Part shown: one piece after another, positions 23,983 through 31,977 of the stretch
Layout: the number at the start of each line of letters is the position of its first letter
How positions within the stretch are numbered: position 1 is the stretch's first letter
Assembly (NCBI GenBank): GCA_023450085.1
Contig: JAEXHI010000024.1
Span: 434,001-498,000, forward strand
Origin: Bacteroidota bacterium
GTDB lineage: Bacteria; Bacteroidota; Bacteroidia; Sphingobacteriales; Sphingobacteriaceae
Length of the DNA stretch: 64,000 bases
Direction of reading: 5' to 3'
The notes under the pieces: generated by a model
Database searches by the model: none
Seen by the model: only the letters and a program-made list of their open reading frames with translations
What the model was told of the DNA's origin: nothing
Program-made: the position numbers and the translations under genes

Positions 23983-24548
23983 TATTGTTCTGCTTTTTGA
24001 TTTTTAAATGGTAATCCAAATTGTTTTAAAAGTTCCAACGCTTCAACATCAGTACCGGCAGAAGTTACGAAAGTAATGTCCATACCTAAAATCTTGTTGA
24101 TTTTATCGATGTTGATCTCAGGGAAAATGATTTGCTCAGTAACACCTAAAGTGTAGTTACCTTTTCCATCAAATCCTTTATCGTTGATACCTTTGAAATC
24201 ACGGATACGAGGCAAAGCTACAGAAATCAATCTGTCTAAGAACTCATACATGTTGTTGTCACGTAAAGTTACACGTACACCAATTGGCATACCTTTACGT
24301 AATTTAAAGTTTGAGATATCTTTTTTAGACTTCGCTCCTACTGCTTGTTGACCAGTGATGGTAGACAATTCAAGGATAGAGCTATCAATGATTTTCTTGT
24401 CAGCTACAGAGTAACGACCAACACCTTGGTTGATAGAAATTTTCTGCAACTTAGGAACCTGCATAACAGTTTTGTAGTTGAACTTCTCTTTAAGAGCTCC
24501 TACAATCTCCTCTTTATATTTGCTTTTTAATCTTGGTACGTATGCCAT
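23982..24548 (-). CDS. rplE: 50S ribosomal protein L5
   Basis: The 188-residue protein has the L5 N- and C-terminal domains: KISINQGVGRYSVADKKIID and LRKGMPIGVRVTLRDNNMYEFLDRLISVALPRIRDFKGI. It binds 5S rRNA in the central protuberance and contacts P-site tRNA and S13. It overlaps rplX by 1 base and rpsN by 1 base. Confidence 0.98.
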   Translation of the reverse strand: MAYVPRLKSKYKEEIVGALKEKFNYKTVMQVPKLQKISINQGVGRYSVADKKIIDSSILELSTITGQQAVGAKSKKDISNFKLRKGMPIGVRVTLRDNNMYEFLDRLISVALPRIRDFKGINDKGFDGKGNYTLGVTEQIIFPEINIDKINKILGMDITFVTSAGTDVEALELLKQFGLPFKNQKAEQ

Positions 24549-24889
24549 TATTTAATTTCCTCCCCTGAAACTTTAGCAACTCTAACTAATTTTCCGTCGG
24601 CATTTAATTTACGGCCAACACGAGTAGTTTTACCAGATTTTGGATCAACCAACTGAACGTTTGAAATATGAAGAGCAGCCTCTTTTTTAATAATACCGCC
24701 ATTTGGGCTAGCAGCACTTGGCTTAGTGTGTTTAGATACAAGGTTTACACCTTCTACTACCACTCTGTTTTGAGATACAAGTACTTCTTGTACTTTACCT
24801 TGTTGTCCTTTAGAATCGCCAGCAATAACTTTTACCAGGTCACCTTTACGGATCTTTAATTTTGCCGGTTTGTTAACTTTGTTTCCCAT
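24548..24889 (-). CDS. rplX: 50S ribosomal protein L24
   Basis: The 113-residue protein has the KOW motif (IRKGDLVKVIAGDSKGQQGKVQEVLVSQNRVVVEGVNLV). It initiates 50S assembly together with other early proteins and lies at the peptide tunnel exit. It starts 2 bases after rplN, in the standard order. Confidence 0.97.
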   Translation of the reverse strand: MGNKVNKPAKLKIRKGDLVKVIAGDSKGQQGKVQEVLVSQNRVVVEGVNLVSKHTKPSAASPNGGIIKKEAALHISNVQLVDPKSGKTTRVGRKLNADGKLVRVAKVSGEEIK

Positions 24890-24890
24890 T

Positions 24891-25259
24891 TTATAATACC
24901 TCCGGTGCTAATGATACAATTTTCATGAATTGTTTTTCACGCAGTTCTCTTGCTACTGGGCCAAAGATACGTGTGCCACGAGGCTCGTCTTGGTTGTTTA
25001 ACAATACGGCTGCATTATCGTCAAAACGGATATAAGAACCATCTTTACGACGGATTTCTTTTTTAGTTCTAACTACTACTGCTTTAGAAACAGTACCTTT
25101 TTTGATATTGCCTGAAGGCAAAGCACTTTTAACTGTTACTACAATTTTATCGCCAATTGATGCATAACGTTTACCAGTACCACCAAGTACACGGATAACC
25201 AATACTTGTTTTGCGCCGCTATTGTCGGCTACGTTTAATCTTGATTCCTGTTGTACCAT
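24891..25259 (-). CDS. rplN: 50S ribosomal protein L14
   Basis: The 122-residue protein is of standard L14 length. It starts MVQQESRLNVADNSGAKQVLVIRVLGGTGKRYASIGDKIVV and ends with KIVSLAPEVL. It binds 23S rRNA and forms intersubunit bridges with 16S rRNA. Spacing to rpsQ is 1 base. Confidence 0.98.
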   Translation of the reverse strand: MVQQESRLNVADNSGAKQVLVIRVLGGTGKRYASIGDKIVVTVKSALPSGNIKKGTVSKAVVVRTKKEIRRKDGSYIRFDDNAAVLLNNQDEPRGTRIFGPVARELREKQFMKIVSLAPEVL

Positions 25260-25260
25260 C

Positions 25261-25515
25261 TTATTTAGCTTTTTCTAAAATTTGTACCAATCTCCAGTTC
25301 TTGTTTTTACTCAATGGACGAGTTTCCATGATTTCTACAGTATCACCGATACCGCATTCGTTTTTCTCGTCATGAGCCATAAATTTGGTAGTTTTCTTCA
25401 CGAACTTACCATAGATTGGGTGCTTCACTTTACGTTCCACTGCAACTACAACAGATTTATCCATTTTGTTGCTTACTACCAACCCGATTCTTGTTTTTCT
25501 TAAATTTCTTTCCAT
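25261..25515 (-). CDS. rpsQ: 30S ribosomal protein S17
   Basis: The 84-residue OB-fold protein has the S17 signature RKTRIGLVVSNKMDKSVVVAVERKVKHPIYGKFVKKTTKFMAHDEKN and GDTVEIMETRPLSKNKNWRLV. It binds 16S rRNA helices 7 and 11 as a primary binder. rpmC lies 13 bp upstream. Confidence 0.98.
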   Translation of the reverse strand: MERNLRKTRIGLVVSNKMDKSVVVAVERKVKHPIYGKFVKKTTKFMAHDEKNECGIGDTVEIMETRPLSKNKNWRLVQILEKAK

Positions 25516-25528
25516 TGGGCTCTAAAAA

Positions 25529-25741
25529 TTATTTAGTTTCTGTAGCTACTGCTGCTTTTTTAACAGCAGACAATTCAGTGTTTAAACGGGCTATTGTTTT
25601 TCTAGCCGCAGTGATGCGGTTAGGATTTTCGATAGCCGAAATGGTATGCGCAAACTTCAACTTTGTTAAGTTTTGTTTTTCTTCCGCAATCTTAGCTACT
25701 AATTCTTCTTGAGAAAGCCCTTTGATTTCTGAGTTTTTCAT
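25529..25741 (-). CDS. rpmC: 50S ribosomal protein L29
   Basis: The 70-residue protein has the two-helix L29 pattern: MKNSEIKGLSQEELVAKIAEEKQNLTKLKFAHTISAIENPNRI and a C-terminal RKTIARLNTELSA region. It lies at the tunnel exit beside L23 and is part of the docking site for trigger factor and SRP. A 74-bp gap separates it from rplP; no promoter box was seen in it. Confidence 0.97.
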   Translation of the reverse strand: MKNSEIKGLSQEELVAKIAEEKQNLTKLKFAHTISAIENPNRITAARKTIARLNTELSAVKKAAVATETK

Positions 25742-25815
25742 CTTCTTGTTTTTTATATGATGGGTCTAGCGGTTATAATAACAAGTTACTTACAACATTG
25801 ATCCCATCTAAATTT

Positions 25816-26238
25816 TTATGCTTCTACGTAATCTCTACGTACTACAAATTTCGTTTGAACCGGTAATTTCTGAGCAGCAAGTCTTAATGCTTCTTTGGCA
25901 ATTGCCATAGGCACACCTTCTGCTTCGAAAAGGATACGTCCAGGTCTTACTACTGCTACCCAGTATTCAGGAGCACCTTTACCTTTACCCATACGTACCT
26001 CAGCTGGTTTTTTCGTTACCGGCTTATCCGGGAAAATTCTGATCCAAACTTGACCTTCACGTTTCATGTAACGAGTTACTGCGATACGTGCTGCCTCGAT
26101 TTGGCGACTTGTGATCCAAGTAGCTTCTAAAGACTTGATACCAAAAGATCCGAATGATAGCTCAGCACCACGAGTTGCTAAACCCTTCATCCTGCCTTTT
26201 TGCATCTTTCTGAACTTGGTTCTTTTTGGCTGTAACAT
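25816..26238 (-). CDS. rplP: 50S ribosomal protein L16
   Basis: The 140-residue protein has the L16 signatures MLQPKRTKFRKMQKGRMKG, IRIFPDKPVTKKPAEVRMGKGKGAPEYWVAVVRPGRILFE and LRLAAQKLPVQTKFV. It binds 5S and 23S rRNA near the A site. Both L16 and the neighbouring S3 are in the normal order. Confidence 0.98.
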   Translation of the reverse strand: MLQPKRTKFRKMQKGRMKGLATRGAELSFGSFGIKSLEATWITSRQIEAARIAVTRYMKREGQVWIRIFPDKPVTKKPAEVRMGKGKGAPEYWVAVVRPGRILFEAEGVPMAIAKEALRLAAQKLPVQTKFVVRRDYVEA

Positions 26239-26272
26239 TTTATTTAAATATTATCGTTGAACGATTTGTTAA

Positions 26273-27106
26273 CTATTTGCGTGGGCCTCTGTTGTTGCCA
26301 CCGCCTCTATTATCTCTTCCGCCTTGACCAGGACGACCGCCACCGCGTTTGTCGTTGTTCCTTCTGTCGCCGCCGCCTCTGTTATCTCTTCCGCCATCGC
26401 GTCCACCGAAGTTACCTTCTGGTCTGCCACCTTTACCAGGTGCGTTGTTTGCAGCGCCGATGTTTGGAGAAAGATCACGTTTACCGTATACTTCACCTTT
26501 ACAGATCCATACTTTGATACCTATTTTACCATAAGTAGTTAAAGCTTCTGCTAAAGCATAGTCGATATCGGCACGGAAAGTATGCAAAGGAATTCTTCCT
26601 TCTTTGTACTGTTCTGTACGAGCCATCTCAGCACCACCTAAACGGCCAGAAGTCATGATTTTGATTCCTTCTGCTCCCATTCTCATGGTTGATGCGATAG
26701 ATGATTTCATTGCTCTACGGAACGAAATCCTAGCTTCTAATTGTTTTGCAACACCTTCTGCTACCAATTGAGCATCAAGCTCTGGACGTTTGATCTCGAA
26801 AATGTTGATTTGAATTTCCTTTTTAGTCAATTTCTTCAACTCTTCTTTGATCTTGTCAACTTCTTGGCCAGCTTTACCGATTACAATTCCTGGACGTGCT
26901 GTGTGGATAGTAACAGTGATACGTTTTAAGGTACGCTCGATTACTACTTTAGAAACACCGCCCTTTGCAATACGTGCTGAAAGGTATTTTCTGATTTTTT
27001 CGTCCTCAACTAATTTATCAGCATAGTTGTTGCCACCGAACCAGTTAGAATCCCAACCTCTGATGATTCCTAACCTGTTACCTATTGGATGTGCTTTTTG
27101 TCCCAT
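26273..27106 (-). CDS. rpsC: 30S ribosomal protein S3 with RGG-rich C-terminal tail
   Basis: Residues 1-215 are S3: MGQKAHPIGNRLGIIRGWDS start, KH domain with GIVIGKAGQEVDKI, and the C-terminal GAEGIKIMTSGRLGGAEMARTE signature with VWICKGEVYG. After that come ~60 residues of Gly/Arg/Asn repeats (GGRDGGRDNRGGGDRR and similar), an RGG-type disordered, basic tail absent from the enterobacterial protein. S3 forms the mRNA entry tunnel with S4 and S5, so the tail would project near incoming mRNA. This is an inference. Confidence 0.97.
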   Translation of the reverse strand: MGQKAHPIGNRLGIIRGWDSNWFGGNNYADKLVEDEKIRKYLSARIAKGGVSKVVIERTLKRITVTIHTARPGIVIGKAGQEVDKIKEELKKLTKKEIQINIFEIKRPELDAQLVAEGVAKQLEARISFRRAMKSSIASTMRMGAEGIKIMTSGRLGGAEMARTEQYKEGRIPLHTFRADIDYALAEALTTYGKIGIKVWICKGEVYGKRDLSPNIGAANNAPGKGGRPEGNFGGRDGGRDNRGGGDRRNNDKRGGGRPGQGGRDNRGGGNNRGPRK

Positions 27107-27111
27107 TTCTG

Positions 27112-27474
27112 TTAATTAGTTTGAGTTTCAACGTTTTTACTATCTACTACAAGAGTTACGTGGTTTGAACGTTTACGAATTCTATAACCACGACCTTGAG
27201 GTGCTGGTCTCAATCTTTTCAATTGACGACCACCGTCTACCATAATCGATTTAACGAATAATTGGCTTTCTTCAGGGCGAGAACCAGAGTTTTTTTGCTC
27301 CCAATTGTTGATGGCAGACAATAAAAGTTTTTCAACTCTTATAGCAGCTTCTTTATTGGTGTACTTCAAAATCTGTAATGCTTTCTCTACACGCTCACCT
27401 CTGATAAGATCCACAACTAAACGCATCTTACGCGGTGAAGTTGGGCAATTGTTTAATTTCGCTACTGCTTCCAT
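27112..27474 (-). CDS. rplV: 50S ribosomal protein L22
   Basis: The 120-residue protein has the L22 fold and the long beta-hairpin signature RPEESQLFVKSIMVDGGRQLKRLRPAPQGRGYRIRKRSNHVTLVV, the loop of which lines the peptide exit tunnel. The first residues (MEAVAKLNNCPTSPRKMRLVVDLIRG) are canonical. Spacing to rpsC is 5 bp. Confidence 0.98.
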   Translation of the reverse strand: MEAVAKLNNCPTSPRKMRLVVDLIRGERVEKALQILKYTNKEAAIRVEKLLLSAINNWEQKNSGSRPEESQLFVKSIMVDGGRQLKRLRPAPQGRGYRIRKRSNHVTLVVDSKNVETQTN

Positions 27475-27481
27475 CTTTTAA

Positions 27482-27748
27482 TTATTTTTTCTTTTCAGAG
27501 TGGCCTCTAAAGGTTCTAGTTGGAGCGAACTCCCCTAGCTTGTGGCCAACCATGTTTTCTGTTACGTATACTGGTATAAATTTATTGCCGTTATGCACTG
27601 CAAATGTGTGACCAACGAAATCTGGTGAGATCATTGATCTACGTGACCAAGTTTTGATTACAGTCCTTTTGCCTGAATCATTCATAGAGTTTACTTTTCT
27701 CTCTACGTTATGGTCAATATAAGGTCCTTTTTTAATTGAACGAGCCAT
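27482..27748 (-). CDS. rpsS: 30S ribosomal protein S19
   Basis: The 88-residue protein has MARSIKKGPYIDHNVERKVN and KTWSRRSMISPDFVGHTFAVHNGNKFIPVYVTENMVGHKLGEFAPTRTFRGH, the S19 signature. It lies in the 30S head next to S13. Its start overlaps the rplB stop by 1 base, so translation is coupled. Confidence 0.98.
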   Translation of the reverse strand: MARSIKKGPYIDHNVERKVNSMNDSGKRTVIKTWSRRSMISPDFVGHTFAVHNGNKFIPVYVTENMVGHKLGEFAPTRTFRGHSEKKK

Positions 27749-28572
27749 TATTTCTTCCTTTTCTCTATGATGAAACGATTTGAGTATTTCTTAAGTGAAC
27801 GTGTTTTGAAGCCTTTAGCTAAAACGCCGTTTCTTGAACGTGGGTGACCACCAGATGATCTACCCTCACCACCACCCATTGGGTGATCTACAGGGTTCAT
27901 CGCTACTGGACGAGTACGAGGACGACGACCAACCCAACGGCTGCGACCTGCTTTACCCAACACTTCGTTTGCATGATCAGAGTTAGAAACTGTACCAATA
28001 GTGGCTAAACAAGCAACTAAAATAGATCTTACTTCACCTGAAGGCAATTTGATGGTAGCATATTTACCGTCTCTTGCTGCTAATTGAGCATAAGATCCAG
28101 CGCTACGTGCTAACTGAGCACCTTTACCTGGGTGTAATTCTAAATTGTGGATGATAGAACCTAAAGGGATATTAGCTAATTTCAAAGTATTACCTACTTC
28201 TGGAGTAGCTTTATCACCCGAAAGCACTGTTTGTCCTACTTGCAATCCTTCCGGTGCAATGATATAACGCTTCTCGCCGTCAGCATAGTTTAATAATGCG
28301 ATACGTGCGGTACGGTTAGGATCGTATTCAATTGTAGCTACAACTGCAGGGATATCAAACTTATCACGTTTAAAATCAATTAAACGGTAAGATTTTTTAT
28401 GACCACCGCCGATATAGCGCATTGTCATTTTACCTGTATTGTTACGTCCTCCCGATTTCTTAGAAGATACAACCAATGATTTTTCGGGCTTGGTTGCTGT
28501 AATCTCCGTAAAGCTTGCGCCTACCCTAAAACGGGTTCCCGGAGTGACTGGTTTAAATTTTCTTAAGCCCAT
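27748..28572 (-). CDS. rplB: 50S ribosomal protein L2
   Basis: The 274-residue protein has the OB and SH3-like L2 domains and the conserved PVAMNPVDHPMGGGEGRSSGG stretch with the His near the peptidyl-transferase centre. It is a primary 23S binder needed for subunit joining. 25 bp separate it from rplW. Confidence 0.98.
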   Translation of the reverse strand: MGLRKFKPVTPGTRFRVGASFTEITATKPEKSLVVSSKKSGGRNNTGKMTMRYIGGGHKKSYRLIDFKRDKFDIPAVVATIEYDPNRTARIALLNYADGEKRYIIAPEGLQVGQTVLSGDKATPEVGNTLKLANIPLGSIIHNLELHPGKGAQLARSAGSYAQLAARDGKYATIKLPSGEVRSILVACLATIGTVSNSDHANEVLGKAGRSRWVGRRPRTRPVAMNPVDHPMGGGEGRSSGGHPRSRNGVLAKGFKTRSLKKYSNRFIIEKRKK

Positions 28573-28597
28573 AGTTATTAATTATTCAATTTTTATA

Positions 28598-28900
28598 TTA
28601 AATATTCGCGTAATAATCTATTGTTTCGCCATCTTTCAATGTAACAATAGCTTTTTTGTATTTAGGGCTACGGCCAGTTACTAAACCTGCTTTAGTGTTT
28701 CTGGTTTTTGCCTTACCTTGAACTACCATTGTGTTTAGGGCTACGATGGTTACACCATACATTTGCTCAATGGCTTTCTTGATCTGCAATTTGTTAGCTC
28801 TGTGATCTACTTGGAAAGTAAAACGGTTAGCTTTTTCAGTCAATGCAGATGCTTTTTCGGTTAAAATTGGTCTTTGTAAGATTTCCATATTACTTGGCAA
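28598..28900 (-). CDS. rplW: 50S ribosomal protein L23
   Basis: The 100-residue protein has the L23 signature RPILTEKASALTEKANRFTFQVDHRANKLQIKKAIEQMYGV. It lies at the tunnel exit and is the main dock for trigger factor and SRP. The start overlaps the end of rplD by 11 bases, which implies coupled translation. Confidence 0.97.
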   Translation of the reverse strand: MPSNMEILQRPILTEKASALTEKANRFTFQVDHRANKLQIKKAIEQMYGVTIVALNTMVVQGKAKTRNTKAGLVTGRSPKYKKAIVTLKDGETIDYYANI

Positions 28901-29519
28901 ATGCCTCCTCCAATGTTTTAAGCGAGTTAGCAGTTAACAAAAGTTTACCAGCGTTCAACACATCATAAGTGTTTAAATCACCAGCAGTAATCACTTTAGT
29001 TTTCTGGATATTTCTGCTTGATAAATAAATATTGTTGTTTTGCTCTGGTAACACTAACAAAGTTTTTTCGTTAGCTAAGTTTAGTGCGTTTACCAAGTTC
29101 ACATAGTTTTTAGTTTTGATGCTATCAAAGTTGAAATCTTCCAAAACAACAATGCTGTTATCTTGAGCTTTATAGGCTAAAGCTGATTTACGAGCCAATG
29201 ATTTTAGCTTTTTGTTCAATTTAAAACTATAGTCACGAGGTTGAGGACCAAAAACACGACCACCACCATTGAACAATGGAGATTTAATGCTTCCGGCACG
29301 TGCACCACCAGTACCTTTTTGTTTGTATAATTTACGGGTAGAACCAGCAATTTCGTTACGTTGCTTAGATTTGTGAGTACCTTGACGTTGGTTAGCCAAA
29401 TACTGTTTTACATCTAAATAAATCGCGTGGTCGTTTGGCGTTACACCAAATACCGACTCAGGAAGTTGCACCTTGGCACCTGTCTCTTTTCCTGAAATGT
29501 TTACTACTTTAACTTCCAT
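28890..29519 (-). CDS. rplD: 50S ribosomal protein L4
   Basis: The 209-residue protein has the L4 signature with the extended loop GTHKSKQRNEIAGSTRKLYKQKGTGGARAGSIKSPLFNGGGRVFGPQPRDYSFKLNKK that reaches into the exit tunnel. In E. coli L4 also represses its operon; whether it does here is unknown. It follows rplC by 5 bp. Confidence 0.98.
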   Translation of the reverse strand: MEVKVVNISGKETGAKVQLPESVFGVTPNDHAIYLDVKQYLANQRQGTHKSKQRNEIAGSTRKLYKQKGTGGARAGSIKSPLFNGGGRVFGPQPRDYSFKLNKKLKSLARKSALAYKAQDNSIVVLEDFNFDSIKTKNYVNLVNALNLANEKTLLVLPEQNNNIYLSSRNIQKTKVITAGDLNTYDVLNAGKLLLTANSLKTLEEAFAK

Positions 29520-29524
29520 CTTGC

Positions 29525-30142
29525 TTACTTATCTAAGATTACGTAAGAACCTTTAGCTCCTGGAATGGAACCACTAACTACCACTAGGTTTTGCTCAGCG
29601 TAAACTTTCAATACTTGTAAGTTTTGAACTTTCACTCTATCACCACCTGTTCTACCAGCCATACGCATTCCTTTGAATACACGTGAAGGCCATGAAGAAG
29701 CTCCCAATGAACCTGGGGCACGCATTCTGTTGTGCTGACCGTGGGTTTGACCACCAACACCACCAAAACCGTGACGCTTTACAACACCTTGAAAACCTTT
29801 ACCTTTTGAAGTTCCCACAACATCAACATAGTCACCTTCACTGAAGATGTCTACAGTAACTGTGTCACCTAAGTTCAAAGCATTTTCGAACTCAGAGAAC
29901 TCAACAAGCTTACGTTTTGGAGTTGTGTTTGCTTTAGCGTAATGACCTTTCAAAGGTTGCGTTACGTTTTTTTCTTTTGCTTCATCAAATCCCAACTGGA
30001 TAGATGAATAACCGTCTTTTTCTTCGGTTTTAACTTGTGTAACTACACAAGGTCCAGCTTCGATTACAGTACAAGGAATGTTTCTTCCTTCTGCATCGAA
30101 AATACTGGTCATTCCTACTTTTTTTCCAATAATTCCTGACAT
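29525..30142 (-). CDS. rplC: 50S ribosomal protein L3
   Basis: The start is taken at ATG 30142, giving 205 residues beginning MSGIIGKKVGMTSIFDAEG, the standard L3 N terminus; the reading frame is open a further 30 codons upstream but the promoter at 30220 and the absence of homology rule against using it. The central loop (VKRHGFGGVGGQTHGQHNRMRAPGSLG) reaches the peptidyl-transferase centre. L3 is an early 50S assembly protein. It is first in this transcription unit because rpsJ lies 21 kb away. Confidence 0.97.
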   Translation of the reverse strand: MSGIIGKKVGMTSIFDAEGRNIPCTVIEAGPCVVTQVKTEEKDGYSSIQLGFDEAKEKNVTQPLKGHYAKANTTPKRKLVEFSEFENALNLGDTVTVDIFSEGDYVDVVGTSKGKGFQGVVKRHGFGGVGGQTHGQHNRMRAPGSLGASSWPSRVFKGMRMAGRTGGDRVKVQNLQVLKVYAEQNLVVVSGSIPGAKGSYVILDK

Positions 30143-30219
30143 TTCTTTAATTAAGTTAACACCCATCGAAGCAGTAGGGCTTCGTTCAAGGTGGATATAC
30201 AATCCCCGCAAAGGGACGG

Positions 30220-30250
30220 CAAAGATAGACAAGAATTATTAATTTTCAAA
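30220..30250 (-). promoter_or_regulatory. Promoter of the rplC-led ribosomal operon
   Basis: On the minus strand TTTG (30247-30250) and TATCTTTG (30220-30227) are separated by exactly 19 bp, a perfect Bacteroidota-type promoter. Transcription would begin about 70 bp before the rplC start. The rest of the gap to 30539 has only short AT-rich palindromes (30255-30275, TAGCTAA/TTAGCTA; 30451-30466, AAGCTAAGCTTAGCTT) and no gene that I can support. Confidence 0.82.
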
Positions 30251-30539
30251 TAGTTAGCTAAAAAAAAATTAGCTATTGATTAGCCCATATTTAAAGCCTG
30301 TAAAACAAATTGGCTTTAATTTGGCTTAAAAGAAGGTTTAAAAGCTAAAAAACTGACTTTTAAATATTTACGAGGCAAGTATATTTTTATGGAAAAGCAA
30401 CAAATGCAACACTTAACTTCACTTATTCCAACTCTTCGTTCGATGTCACCAAGCTAAGCTTAGCTTTCTGCTCGCAATAATAGCCCCATATTACAAAATG
30501 CTCCGCTTGAAACCCAAGGAAACTCGTTGAAACTTTGTG

Positions 30540-30929
30540 TTAATGCGCAAAGCCTCCGCTCAAGCTTACCATAATAATGGCTAAAACAATCAATCCTATT
30601 ACAACATATAAATAGTCCTTTTCAATAAAGAAACTAATTACGGCCATCATTACCCTAGCAATTGGGGTAAATATTAACATCAAAAGTCCAAATTGTACAA
30701 TTGCCGCACCCTTAAAAGTGATGACTTCCTCAAAAATAGCAGCAACAGTTTTAAGCGACACTTTATTCATATCAAATACAGCGTAGTTTATTTTCTCACT
30801 GCTGTGGTCAAAAAGATAAATGATACCACCTAAGATCACAATACCCATAGAAATATAAACGCCAGCTCGAAGTAAATTACCTACGAGAGATTGGATGTCT
30901 TTATCTGTTATATTTTTAGTTTGTTCCAT
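30540..30929 (-). CDS. DUF1634 membrane protein
   Basis: The 129-residue form starting at ATG 30929 (MEQTKNITDKDIQSLVGNLLRAG) is preferred over an in-frame codon 21 bases upstream. It has three hydrophobic segments (about 22-43, 66-88, 100-125). The family typically stands beside TauE/SafE transporters, as here: it follows the TauE gene by 46 bp on the same strand. It is probably an accessory subunit of that transporter. Its detailed role is unknown. Confidence 0.8.
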   Translation of the reverse strand: MEQTKNITDKDIQSLVGNLLRAGVYISMGIVILGGIIYLFDHSSEKINYAVFDMNKVSLKTVAAIFEEVITFKGAAIVQFGLLMLIFTPIARVMMAVISFFIEKDYLYVVIGLIVLAIIMVSLSGGFAH

Positions 30930-30975
30930 TTTTCTTACTCTGCCACTCAAAGAGAGAGACTATTGTATATTTATA

Positions 30976-31812
30976 TTAAAATCCGCCAGAGAGCCCTTTG
31001 TAAATCATTTGTATGGCCAAAATAGTTACAACCACAGCAAACACGATTTTCAATTTATCTGTTTTGGTTCTCACTAATACTTTAGCACCAACGGTTGCCC
31101 CTATTAATACACCAATACAAACAGGCATCGCAATTCCTGGATCTATTTGTCCACGGTGCAAATAAACTACCGCACTTGCCGCAGCGGTAACTCCCATCAT
31201 AAAATTACTAGTAGTGGTAGATACTTTAAAAGGCAAACGCATGATGTTATCCATCGCAATAACCTTTAAGGCGCCACTGCCAATTCCCAACAAACCCGAC
31301 AAGGTGCCCGCAAACAACATCATGAAAAAGCCACCCGCTACATTTTTCACCGCATAAGGTGTTTCTACCCCTTGATTTGGATAAGAACCATTCAGTTTAA
31401 AAAACTTAGCTCCTTTACTGGTATAATCCAGCGTAGTGTGATCTACCTTCTTTCTTAAAGTCATCATTGACGAGAAGATAAGAATACAGCCAAAAATAAC
31501 GGCAACATAAGCTGCGTTGAGATAAACTGCAATAACCGCTCCCAAAATAGCGCCAACCGTAGTGGCAATTTCTAGGAACATACCAATACGCATATTGGTT
31601 AATCCTTCTTTTACGTATGCTGCTGCCGAACCGGTAGAAGTAGCAATTACTGAAATGATAGAGGCCCCAATGGCATAATGAATATCAACTCCTAAACCTA
31701 AAGTTAGTAGGGGGATAATAATTACTCCTCCGCCAAGACCTGTTAACGAACCTAAGAAACCTGCTAAGAAAGCTCCGAGAAGTACAATTAAGGTAAATAT
31801 TAATACCGACAT
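30976..31812 (-). CDS. TauE/SafE-family sulfite/anion exporter
   Basis: The product has about eight membrane helices with the two repeated TauE motifs: GFLGSLTGLGGGVIIIPLLTLGLG near the N terminus and SGLLGIGSGALKVIAMDNIMRLP in the second half. The family moves sulfite, sulfoacetate or other sulfur-containing organic anions, or acts as an exporter of unknown substrate. Start ATG 31812 (MSVLIFTLIVLL) is chosen because the alternative at 31836 is a TTG. Paired with DUF1634 downstream. The region 31837-31977 contains no recognisable feature. Confidence 0.85.
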   Translation of the reverse strand: MSVLIFTLIVLLGAFLAGFLGSLTGLGGGVIIIPLLTLGLGVDIHYAIGASIISVIATSTGSAAAYVKEGLTNMRIGMFLEIATTVGAILGAVIAVYLNAAYVAVIFGCILIFSSMMTLRKKVDHTTLDYTSKGAKFFKLNGSYPNQGVETPYAVKNVAGGFFMMLFAGTLSGLLGIGSGALKVIAMDNIMRLPFKVSTTTSNFMMGVTAAASAVVYLHRGQIDPGIAMPVCIGVLIGATVGAKVLVRTKTDKLKIVFAVVVTILAIQMIYKGLSGGF

Positions 31813-31977
31813 GCCGGCAAATATAAACCACTTCAACTGGCTTTATGCAATAAAAAAGTAATAAAAGAATATCTATAGAATACTTAGATTTTATAGGCTA
31901 ATCGTTAAAACTGTTGATTTGGTTAATCGAAAAAGATTTATTAAGCTATTCTTTTCCTTGTTTACTAGCTAACTAAT

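Noticed and set aside
26257..26542. Several ORFs on both strands over the rpsC tail
   Set aside because: Byproducts of the GGN/CGN repeat in the S3 C-terminal tail.
30143..30232. N-terminal extension of rplC
   Set aside because: The extra 30 codons include the leader region after the promoter; L3 begins at the conserved MSGIIGKKVGMTS.
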